The notes beneath the pieces were generated by a model that saw only the letters and a program-made list of their open reading frames with translations, searched no databases and had not been told where the DNA came from. This document shows, piece by piece, positions 7,072 through 19,000 of a stretch of 51,099 bases of DNA; position 1 is the stretch's first letter, and each line of letters opens with the position of its first letter. Made by a program: the position numbers and the translations under genes. This DNA comes from Pseudomonas mosselii (GTDB taxonomy: Bacteria; Pseudomonadota; Gammaproteobacteria; Pseudomonadales; Pseudomonadaceae): positions 1 through 51,099 of the forward strand of contig NZ_QJRP01000035.1 of NCBI RefSeq assembly GCF_003205295.1. The letters run 5' to 3'.

Positions 7072-10000
7072 ATGACGGACGCCTTCGAACTCCCGCACTC
7101 GCTGGTCCAGGCCCTGGCGCAGCGCGCCGCCCAGACCCCTGAGCGCATTGCCTTGCGCTTCCTGGCCGACGCGCCCGGCGAGCAGGCGGTGCTCAGCTAC
7201 CGGGACCTCGACCAGCGCGCGCGGACCATCGCCGCGGCGTTGCAGGCCCGGGCCGGGTTCGGCGAGCGCGCCGTGCTGCTGTTCCCCAGCGGCCCGGACT
7301 ATGTCGCGGCCTTCTTCGGCTGCCTGTATGCCGGGGTGATCGCCGTGCCGGCGTATCCGCCGGAGTCTTCGCGTCAGCATCACCAGGAGCGCCTGCTGTC
7401 GATCATCGACGACGCCGAGCCGCGCCTGCTGCTGACGGTAGAAGCGCTGTGTGACAGTTTGCAGGGCCTCGAAGCCCTGGCAGGGGCCAACGCCCCGGGC
7501 CTGCTGGCAGTGGATCGCCTGGACCCGCAGTTGGCCGGGCAGTGGCGCGAGCCTGAGCTCAAAGGCAATGACATCGCCTTCCTGCAGTACACCTCCGGCT
7601 CCACCGCGCTGCCCAAGGGCGTGCAGGTCAGCCATGGCAACCTGGTGGCCAACGAGCAACTGATCCGCCAGGGCTTCGGCATCGACCTGAACCCGGACGA
7701 CGTGATCGTCAGCTGGCTGCCGCTGTACCACGACATGGGCCTGATCGGCGGCCTGTTGCAGCCGATCTTCAGTGGCGTGCCCTGCGTGCTGATGTCGCCG
7801 GGCTACTTCCTCGCCCGGCCGCTGCGCTGGCTGCAGGCGATCAGCGAATACGGCGGCACCATCAGCGGCGGCCCGGACTTCGCCTACCGCCTGTGCAGCG
7901 AGCGGGTCAGCGAGGCCGCAATCGCCGGCCTGGACCTGAGCCGCTGGCGCGTGGCCTATTCCGGTTCCGAGCCGATCCGCCAGGACAGCCTCGACACCTT
8001 CGCCGAAAAGTTTGCCGCCTGCGGCTTCGACGCCAGCAGCTTCTTCGCCAGCTACGGCCTGGCCGAGGCCACCCTGTTCGTCAGCGGCAGCCGCCGTGGC
8101 CAGGGCATCGGCGCCCTGGAGCTGGATGCCGAGGCCTTCGCCGCCAACCGTGCCGAGCCGGGCAAGGGCAGCGTGCTTATGAGCTGTGGCTATCCGCAGC
8201 CGGGCCACGCGGTGCGCATCGTCGAGCCGCAACAGCTGCAGGTGCTGGCTGACAACCAGGTGGGCGAGATCTGGGCCGGTGGCCCGAGCATCGCCCTGGG
8301 TTATTGGCGCAACCCCGAGGCCAGCGCCCGTACCTTCGTCGAGATGGACGGCCAGACCTGGCTGCGTACCGGCGACCTGGGCTTCATGCGCGATGGCGAG
8401 GTGTTCGTCACCGGGCGCCTGAAGGACATGCTCATCGTCCGCGGCCAGAACATCTACCCGCAGGATCTGGAAAAGACCCTGGAGCGCGAGCTCGAGGTGC
8501 TGCGCAAGGGCCGGGTGGCGGTGTTCGCGGTCGACGACCAGGGCGAGGAGGGCATCGGCGTGGCGGTGGAGATCAGCCGCAACGTGCAGAAGGCGCACAC
8601 GCCCGAGGCGCTGATCAACACCCTGCGCCGGGTCATCGCCGATGCCTGCCGCCAGGCGCCGGCCGTGGTCCTGCTGCTCAACCCCGGCGCGCTGCCCAAG
8701 ACCTCCAGCGGCAAGCTGCAGCGCTCGGCCTGCCGTCTGCGCATGAACGACGGCAGCCTGGATATCTACGCGCGGTTCCCGACGGCGCAAACGGCGCAGG
8801 AAAATGGCGTGGCCGCTGACGACCTGCAGGCACGGATCGCCGGCATCTGGCGTGAGCTGCTCAAGGTCGAATCGGTGGCGGCGGACGATCACTTCCTGCT
8901 GCTGGGCGGCAACTCCATCGCCGCCACCCAGGTGACCGCGCGCCTGGGCGACGAGCTGGGCCTGCAACTGAGCCTGCGCATCCTGTTCGAAGCACCGACC
9001 CTGGCCGAGTACAGCGCCGCCGTGGCGGCCATCCTCGCCGAAGGCGGCAGCGCCGCCGGCGTCATCCACAACCAGGACCGCGACCAGGCATTGCCGCAGT
9101 CCCTGGCGCAGAATCGCCTGTGGCTGTTGTGGCAACTGGAGCCGCAGTCCGCCGCCTACAACATCCCCGCCGGCCTGCACCTGCGCGGCGAGCTGGACGA
9201 AGCGGCGCTGCAGGCGAGCTTCCAGGCCCTGGTCGCCCGCCACGAATCCTTGCGCACGCTGTTCGACGAGGTCGATGGCCTGGCCGTGCAGCGCATCCTG
9301 CCGGAGCAGTCGTTCACCCTGCGCCATCTGGACCTCGAAGGGCTGTCGCCCGCCGAGGTGGCCGCGCGCCGTGAGGACGAGGCGCAGCAGCCGTTCGACC
9401 TGCGCCAGGGCCCGCTGCTGCGGGTGACCCTGGCGCGCCTGGACGACGAAGAGCACCAGCTGTGGGTGACCCTGCACCACATCGTCGCCGACGGCTGGTC
9501 GCTGAATATCCTGCTGGATGAGTTCGCCCGCCTGTACGCCGCCCAAGGCCAGGCCGTGCAACTGCCCGAACTGACGCTGGGCTACGCCGACTACGGCCAG
9601 TGGCAGCGCCAGTGGCTGGCCGACGGCGAGAGCGCCCGTCAGCTCGACTACTGGAAGAACACATTAGGTGACGAACTGCCGGTGCTCGACCTGTGCACCG
9701 ACCAGCCTCGCGCCAGCCAGCAGCACACCTGCGCCGCGCGCCACAGCCTCAAGGTGCCGGCGGCGCTGACCAGCGCCCTCAAGGACCTGGCCCGCGACCA
9801 GCAGGCCAGTCTGTTCATGGTCCTGCTGGCCGGCTGGCAGGCCCTGCTGCACCGCTACAGCGGCCAGGGCGACATCCGCGTCGGCGTGCCCAACGCCAAC
9901 CGACCACGTCTGGAAACCCAGGGCATGGTGGGCTTTTTCATCAACACCCAGGTGCTGCGCGCCGAGCTCGACGGCCGCCTGCCGTTCACCGGCCTGCTGG

Positions 10001-13000
10001 CCCAGGCGCGCCAGGCCACCCTGGAGGCCCAGGCCCATCAGGACCTGCCGTTCGAGCAACTGCTCGAAGCGCTGCCGCAGGCCCGTGAACAGGGCTTGTT
10101 CCAGGTCATGTTCAACCACCAGCAGCGTGATCTTTCGGCCCTGCGCCGTTTGCCCGGCCTGCTGGCCGAAGAGCTGCCGTGGCACAGCCGCGAGGCCAAG
10201 TTCGACCTGCAGCTGCACAGCGAGGAAGACCACCAGGGCCGCCTGACGCTGGCCTTCGACTACGCCGCCGGATTGTTCGAGGCGGCCACCGTCAAGCGCC
10301 TGGCCAGCCATCTGCTGGCCTTGCTCGAGCAGGTCTGCGCCGAGCCGCAGCTAGCCCTCGGCGAGGTGCGCCTGCTCGACGAGCAGGGCCGCGGGCAACT
10401 GCTCGGCTGGGGGCAGGCACCGATGGCGAGCGCGCCGCGGCTGTTGGTCGAGCAACTCAATGAACAGGCCCGCCTGACCCCCGAACGCACCGCGCTGGTG
10501 TGGGAGGGCGGCCAGCTCAGCTATGCCGAGCTGCACCAGCAGGCCAACCGCCTGGCCCACTACCTGCGCGACAAGGGCGTCGGCCCGGACACCTGCGTGG
10601 CCATCGCCCTCGAGCGTTCGCCGCAACTGCTGGTCGGCCTGCTGGCCATTCTCAAGGCCGGCGGCGCCTATGTGCCGCTGGACACCGACTACCCGGCCGA
10701 GCGCCTGGCCTACATGCTGGCCGACTGCAAGGCCGGCCTGCTGCTCAGCCACGCCAGCCTGCTCGACAAGTTGCCGCAGGTGGACGGCGTCAGCGCCATC
10801 GCCCTCGACCAGTTGCACCTGGACAGCTGGCCAAGCCAGGCCCCTGGCCTGCACCTGCACGGCGACAACCTTGCCTACGTGATCTACACCTCCGGCTCCA
10901 CCGGCCAGCCCAAGGGCGTGGGCAACACCCACGCGGCCCTGGCCGAACGCCTGCAGTGGATGCAAGCCACCTACGCGCTGGACGCCAGCGATGTGCTGAT
11001 GCAGAAAGCGCCGATCAGCTTCGACGTGTCGGTGTGGGAGTGCTTCTGGCCGTTGGTCACCGGTTGCCAGCTGGTGCTGGCCGGCCCCGGCGAGCACCGT
11101 GACCCGCAGCGTATCGCCCAGCTGATCCAGCAACACGGGGTGACCACGCTGCACTTCGTGCCGCCGCTGCTGCAGGTCTTTGTCCAGGAGCCGCTGGCCG
11201 CCGGCTGCACCAGCCTGCGCCGGCTGTTCTCCGGTGGCGAGGCGCTGTCCGCGGCCTTGCGTGACCGCGTGCTGCAACTGCTGCCGCACGTGCAACTGCA
11301 CAACCGCTACGGCCCGACCGAAACTGCCATCAACGTCACCCACTGGCACTGCCAGGCGAGTGACGGCGAGCGCTCGCCCATCGGCCGTCCGCTGGGTAAC
11401 GTGCTGTGCCGGGTGCTGGACGACGAATTCGAGTTGAGCGCGCCGGGCGTGCCCGGCGAGCTGTGCCTGGGGGGCGCGGGCCTGGCCCGTGGCTACCTCG
11501 GCCGCCCGGGGCTGACCGCCGAGCGTTTCGTGCCCCAGCCCGATGGCGACGGCGCGCGCCTGTACCGCAGTGGCGACCGTGCCCGCTGGCATGTGCAGAG
11601 CCAGGCCCTGGAGTACCTGGGCCGCCTCGACCAGCAGGTGAAGGTGCGCGGTTTCCGCGTCGAGCCCGAGGAAGTGCAGGCGGTGCTGCTGGCCCAGCTG
11701 GGTGTTGCCCAGGCCCTGGTGCTGATTCACCAGGACGCCGTTGGCGCCCAGCTGGTGGGTTACTACAGTGGCATCGAGCAGAGCGACGCGCTGCTGGCCG
11801 CGCTGGCCGAGCGCCTGCCGGCCTACATGGTGCCGGCGCAGCTCATTCACCTGGCGCAGATGCCCCTGGGGCCGAGCGGGAAGGTCGATCGCAAGGCGCT
11901 GCCGGCACCGGTCTGGCAGCAACGTGAACATGTCGAGCCGCAGAGCGCGCTGCAGCAGCAGGTTGCGGCGATCTGGCGCGAGGTGCTGAACCTGCCGCAG
12001 GTCGGCCTGCAGGACGATTTCTTCGCCCTCGGCGGCCACTCGCTGCTGGCCACCCAGATCGTCTCGCGCACCCGCCAGGCGCTGGATGTCGAGCTGCCGC
12101 TCAAGGCCCTGTTCGACGCCAGCGAACTGGGCGCGTTCTGCGCCGAGATCGCCCGCCTGCAGGACAGCGGCGAGCGCAACCGCCAAGGCGCCATCGCCCG
12201 CATCGACCGCCGCCAGGCCGTGCCGCTGTCGTACTCGCAGCAGCGCATGTGGTTCCTCTGGCAGATGGATCCGCACAGCCCCGCCTACAACGTCGGCGGC
12301 ATGGCCCGCTTACAGGGGCCGCTGCATGTGGACGCCTTCGAACGTGCCCTGCAGGCGCTGATCGTGCGCCATGAAACCCTGCGCACCACCTTCCCCAGCA
12401 TCGACGGCAAGCCCTACCAGTGCGTAGCCGACGACAGCCACCTGCAACTGCACTGGCACGACTACAGCGCCCTGGCCGATCAGGCCCGCCAACAACGGCT
12501 GCAGCAACTGGCCGACGACCAGGCGCACCAGCCGTTCGACCTGGAGCGCGGCCCGCTGCTGCGCGCTTGCCTGGTCAAGGCCGGCGAGCGCGAGCACTAC
12601 TTCGTCCTGACCCTGCATCACATCGTCACCGAAGGCTGGGCCATGGACATCTTCGCCCGTGAACTGGGCGAGCTGTATGAAGCCTTCGTCGACGAGCGCG
12701 AGTCGCCACTGGCGCCGCTGCCGGTGCAGTACCTCGACTACAGCGTGTGGCAGCGCCAGTGGCTGGAAAGCGGCGAGGGCGCTCGCCAGTTGGCCTACTG
12801 GAAAGACCGCCTGGGCGACGAGCACCCGGTGCTGGCGCTGCCGGCCGACCGTCCGCGCCCGGCGGTGCAGAGCCACCGCGGCGAGCTCTACCGCTTCGAC
12901 CTGGATCCTGCGCTGGTCAAGCGCGTGCATGCCTTCAACAGCCAGCGCGGCCTGACCCTGTTCATGACCATGACCGCCACCCTGGCCGCGCTGCTGCACC

Positions 13001-16000
13001 GCTACAGCGGCCAGCGCGACCTGCGCATCGGCGCGCCGGTGGCCAACCGCATCCGTCCGGAAAGCGAAGGGCTGATCGGCGCCTTCCTCAACACCCAGGT
13101 GCTGCGCTGCGAGCTGGACGGGCAGATGAGCGCCGGCGCGTTGCTCGACCAGGTGCGCCAGACCATCATCGACGGCCAGTCGCACCAGGACCTGCCGTTC
13201 GAGCAACTGGTCGAGGCCCTTCAGCCGCCGCGTTCGAGCGCCTACAACCCGCTGTTCCAGGTGATGTGCAACGTGCAGCGCTGGGCCTTCCAGCAGAGCC
13301 GTGAGCTGGTGGGCATGCAGGTGGACTACCTGCTCAACGACGCCAGCGCCACCAAGTTCGACCTGTACCTGGAGGTCACCGACCTCGACGGCCGCCTGGG
13401 CTGCTGCTTCACCTACAGCCGCGACCTGTTCGACGAACCGCGTATCGCCCGCATGGCCGAGCACTGGCAGCAGCTGCTGGTGGCGCTGATCGACGACCCG
13501 CAACAGCGCCTGTGCGAACTGCCGATGCTCGCCGAGGCCGAGCAGCAGGTGCTGATCGGCCAACTCCAGGGCGAGCAGGACTTCGAGCTGAACCAGACGC
13601 TGCACGGGCTGTTCGCCGCCCAGGCCGAGCGCACCCCGCAGGCCCTGGCCCTGACCTTTGCCGGCCAGCACCTGAGCTACGCCGAGCTCGACCAGCAGGC
13701 CAACCGCCTGGCCCGCGCCCTGCGCGAGCGTGGCGTCGGCCCGCAGGTGCGGGTGGGCCTGGCGCTGGAGCGCTCGCTGGAGATGGTGGTGGGCCTGCTG
13801 GCCATTCTCAAGGCCGGTGGCGCCTACGTGCCGCTGGACCCGGAATACCCGCTCGACCGCCTGCGCTACATGATCGAGGACAGCCGCCTTGGTCTGCTGA
13901 TCGGTCAGCGCGACTTGCTCGACACCCTGGGCGAACTGCCGCCGGGTGTCGCGCGCTGGAGCCTGGAAGACGATGCCGCGAGCCTGTCCGCCTACAGCGA
14001 TGCCGCCCTGGACAACCTCAACCTGTCGCAGCACCAGGCTTATCTGATCTACACCTCCGGCTCCACCGGCAAGCCCAAGGGCGTGGTGGTCAGCCACGGT
14101 GAAATCGCCATGCACTGCAAGGCGGTGATCGCCGAGTTCGGCATGCGCAGCGACGACTGCGAGCTGCATTTCTATTCGATCAACTTCGACGCCGCCAGCG
14201 AACGCCTGCTGGTGCCGCTGCTGTGCGGCGCCCGCGTGGTGCTGCGCGCCCAGGGCCAATGGGGCGCCGAGGAAATCTGCCAACTGGTACGCGAACAGCA
14301 GGTCAGCGTGCTCGGCTTCACCCCGAGCTACGGCAGCCAGTTGGCCCAGTACCTGGCCGGGCAGGGCGAGCAATTGCCGGTGCGCCTGGTGATCACCGGC
14401 GGCGAAGCGTTGACCGGCGAACACCTGCAGCGCATCCGCCAGGCGTTTGCTCCGCAACAATTCTTCAACGCCTACGGCCCGACCGAGACCGTGGTCATGC
14501 CGCTGGCGTGCCTGGCGCCGGACACGCTGCCCGTCGATGCCGGCAGCGTGCCGATCGGCCGGGTGATCGGCGCCCGCACCGCCTATATCCTCGACGACGA
14601 CCTGGCCCTGTTGCCGCAGGGTGGCATCGGTGAGCTGTACGTGGGCGGCGCGGGCCTGGCCCAGGGTTACCACGACCGTCCGGGTCTGAGCGCCGAGCGC
14701 TTCGTCGCCGACCCGTTCAGCCATGACGGTGGCCGCCTGTACCGCACCGGCGACCTGGTGCGGCTGCGCGCCGATGGCCTGGTGGAATATGTCGGTCGTG
14801 CCGACCAGCAGGTGAAGATCCGCGGCTTCCGTATCGAGCTGGGCGAGATCGAGAGCCGACTGCAGGAGCACGCCGATGTTGAAGAGGCGGTGGTCCTGGC
14901 CCTCGACCTGCCGGGCGGCAAGCAGCTGGTGGGCTACCTGGTGTGCCCACAGGCGAGCGCCGACGGCGAGGCCCAGGCCCTGCTGCGCGAGGCGGTCAAG
15001 GCCGATGCCCGCCAGCACCTGCCGGACTACATGGTACCGGCGCACCTGGTGCTGCTCGACAGCCTGCCGCTGATGGGCAACGGCAAGCTCGACCGTCGCG
15101 CGCTGCCGGCGCCGGACCTGGAGCAGGCGCGCCAACACTACCAGGCCCCGGCCAACGAGCTGGAAAGCCAGCTGGCGCAGGTCTGGCGCGAAGTGCTCAA
15201 CCTGCCGCGTATCGGCGTGCAGGACAACTTCTTCGAACTGGGCGGCGACTCGATCCTGTCGATCCAGGTGGTCAGCCGTGCCCGTCAGCTGGGGCTGCAG
15301 TTCACCCCGCGCGACCTGTTCCAGCACCAGACCATCCAGACCCTGGCGGCGGTGGTGACCCACAGCGCGACGCCGAGCAGCATCGAGCAGGGCGCGCGCG
15401 AGGGCCACAGCGGCCTGACGCCGATCCAGCACTGGTTCTTCGACAGCGAAGTGCCGCAACCGCAGCACTGGAACCAGGCGGTGCTGCTGCAGGCGCGCCA
15501 GCCATTGCAGGCTGAGGCGCTGGAGCAGGCCCTGGCCGCGCTGGTCGAGCACCATGACAGCCTGCGGCTGCGCTTCGACCAGGCCAACGGCCGCTGGCAG
15601 GGCGAGTACGCCCAGCCGAGCGCGCAGCCGTTGCTGTGGACCGCGACCGTGACCGACTTCGAAGACTGCCAGGCGCTCTATACCGATGTGCAGCGCAGCC
15701 TCGACCTTGCCGAGGGGCCGCTGCTGCGCGCCTTGCTGGTCAGCGATGACCAGGGCACCCAGCGTCTGCTGCTGGCGATCCATCACCTGGTTGTCGATGG
15801 CGTGTCCTGGCGCGTCCTGCTGGAAGACTTGCAGGCGCTGTACCGCGGTGAATCGCTGGCTGCCAAGACCCATGCCATGGGCGACTGGGCGGCACGCCTG
15901 GCCAGCTATGCCGGCAGCGATTCGCTGCGCGACGAACTGGACTGGTGGGAAGGCCAATTGGGTAGCGCCCGCCGCGAACTGCCCTGCGACCATCCCCAGG

Positions 16001-19000
16001 GCGGCAACCGGCACCGCCATGCCCGCAGCATCGCCATCGAACTGAACGTCGAACAGACCCGTCAGTTGCTGCAACAGGCGCCGGCGGCCTACCACACCCA
16101 GGTCAACGACCTGCTGCTGACCGCCCTGGCGCGCACCCTGTGCCAGTGGAGCGGCGACCAACAAGTGCTGGTGCAACTGGAAGGCCATGGCCGCGACGGC
16201 TTGTTCGAGGACATGGACCTGACCCGCAGCGTCGGTTGGTTCACCAACGCCTACCCGCTGAGCCTGAGCCCGCAGATGGGCGAGGGCGAGTCGGCCCGTG
16301 CCGATTCGATCAAGCGCATCAAGGAGCAGCTGCGCCAGGTACCGCACAAGGGGCTGGGCTATGGCGTGCTGCGCTACCTGGCCGACCAGGCCGGGCGCGA
16401 GCGCATGGCCGCGTTGCCCCAGGCACGCATCACCTTCAACTACCTGGGCCAGTTCGACCAGCAGTTCGACCAGGCGGCGCTGTTCCAGCCGCTGGATGCC
16501 CCCGCGGGCCTGGCCCATGACCTCGACGCGCCGCTGCCGAACTGGCTGAGCGTCGATGGGCAGGTGTACGGTGGCGCGCTGCAACTGCGCTGGAGCTTCA
16601 GCGCCGAGCGCTACGACGAAGCGACCATTGCCCGCCTGGCCGAAGCCTACCGCCAGGAACTGCTGGCCCTGGTCGGCCACTGCCTGGTGGACGGCAACGG
16701 CAGCTTCACGCCGTCGGACTTCCCGCTCGCGCAACTGACCCAGGAGCAGATCGACGCGCTGCCGATCCCGGCCGCCGAGATCGAGGACGTCTACCCGCTG
16801 ACGCCGATGCAGGAAGGCCTGTTGCTGCACACCCTGCTCGAGCCGGGCACCGGCATCTACTACATGCAGGACCGCTACCGCATCAACAGTGCCCTCGACC
16901 CCGAGCGCTTCGCCCAGGCCTGGCAGGCCGTGGTGGCGCGCCACGAGGCGTTGCGTGCGTCGTTCAGCTGGAACGCCGGCGAAGCGATGCTGCAGATCAT
17001 CCACAAGCCGGGCAAGACCCCGGTGGACTACCAGGACTGGCGCGGCCTCGACGAGACCGCCCAGGAAGCGCGCCTGCAGGCCCTGCACAAGCAGGAACGC
17101 GAGGCTGGCTTCGAACTGCTGCGCGAAGCGCCGTTCCACCTGCGCCTGGTGCGCGTGGACGACGCACGCTACTGGTTCATGATGAGCAACCACCACATTC
17201 TCATCGATGCCTGGTGCCGCTCGCTGCTGATGAACGACTTCTTCGAGATCTACCAGGCCCTGGGCGAAGGGCGCCAGGCCCAGTTGCCGGTGCCGCCGCG
17301 CTACCGCGACTACATCGGCTGGCTGCAGCGCCAGGACCTCGACGAGGCGCGCCAGTGGTGGCAGGCCAACCTGGCCGGCTTCGAACGGGCCACGGCGATC
17401 CCCAGCGACCGACCGCTGCGCCACGATCACGCCGGTGACGGCATGGTAGTGGGTGATTGCTACACCCGCCTCGAAGTGAGCGAGGGCGCGCGCCTGCGCG
17501 AACTGGCCCAGGCCCACCAGCTGACGGTCAACACCTTCGCCCAGGCGGCCTGGGCGCTGACCCTGGCGCGCTACAGCGGCGACCGCGACGTGGTGTTCGG
17601 CGTCACCGTGGCCGGGCGCCCGGTGAGCCTGCCGCAGATGCAGCGCACGGTCGGTCTGTTCATCAACAGCATCGCCCTGCGCGTGCAGATGCCGCAGCCC
17701 GGCGAGCGGCGCAGCGTGCGTGAATGGCTGCAAGGCCTGCTCGACCGCAACATGCAGTTGCGCGAGTACGAGTACCTGCCGCTGGTGGCGATCCAGGAGT
17801 GCAGCGAGCTGCCCAAGGGACAGCCACTGTTCGACAGCCTGTTCGTGTTCGAGAATGCCCCGGTGGAGACCGCCGTGCTCGACCACGCCCAGCACCTGGA
17901 CGCCAGCTCCGACTCGGGCCGCACCCACACCAACTTCCCGCTGACCGCGGTGTGCTACCCGGGCGATGACCTGGGCCTGCACCTGTCGTTCGACCAGCGC
18001 TACTTCGACTACCCGACCGTCGAGCGCCTGCTCGCCGAGTTCAAGCGCCTGCTGCTGGCGCTGGTCGAGGGCTTCGATGGCGAGGTGGATGAGCTGGCAC
18101 TGCTGGGCGCCGACGAGCAGCGCTTCCTGCTCGAGGACTGCAACCGCACCGAGCATAGCTACGCCCTGGAGCAGAGTTACGTCGAGCTGTTCGAGGCGCG
18201 GGTCGCCGCGCACCCGCAGCGCACCGTCGCCCGCTGCCTGGAGGCGTCCTACGACTATGCAGGGCTGAACGTGGCGGCCAACCGCCTCGGCCATGCTCTG
18301 GTCGAGGCCGGCGTGGCCATCGACCAGCCGGTGGCGCTGCTGGCCGAGCGCGGCCTGGCGCTGCTGGGCATGATTGTCGGCAGCTTCAAGGCCGGCGCCG
18401 GCTACCTGCCGCTGGATCCGGGCCTGCCGTCGGCGCGCCTGCAACGCATCGTCGAGCTCAGCCGCACGCCGGTGCTGGTGTGCAGCGCGGCCTGCGCCGA
18501 GCAGGCGAGCCAGCTGCTCGACGAAGTGGCGGTCGCGGCGCGGCCGAAGCTGCTGGTCTGGGAAAAGGTGCAGGCGAGCAACGTGGCCAGCCACAACCCT
18601 GGCATCCACAGCGCGCCGGACAACCTTGCCTACGTGATCTACACCTCTGGCTCTACCGGCCTGCCCAAGGGCGTGATGGTCGAGCAGCGCGGCATGCTCA
18701 ACAACCAGCTGAGCAAGGTGCCGTACCTGGCCCTGGACGAGCAGGACGTGATCGCCCAGACCGCCTCGCAGAGCTTCGACATCTCGGTGTGGCAGTTCCT
18801 CGCAGCGCCGCTGTTCGGGGCCAAGGTGCAGATCGTGCCGAACGCCATCGCCCACGACCCGCAGGGCCTGCTGAACCATGTGCAGGCCGCCGGCATCACC
18901 GTGCTGGAAAGCGTGCCGTCGCTGATCCAGGGCATGCTGGCCAACGACCATCAGGCTCTGGACGGCCTGCGCTGGATGCTGCCGACCGGTGAGGCGATGC

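Noticed and set aside
7045..9561. An 838-codon minus-strand frame opposite the acyl-ligase part of pvdL
   Set aside because: Same antisense shadow effect; no family features, and the + strand shows clear synthetase motifs throughout.
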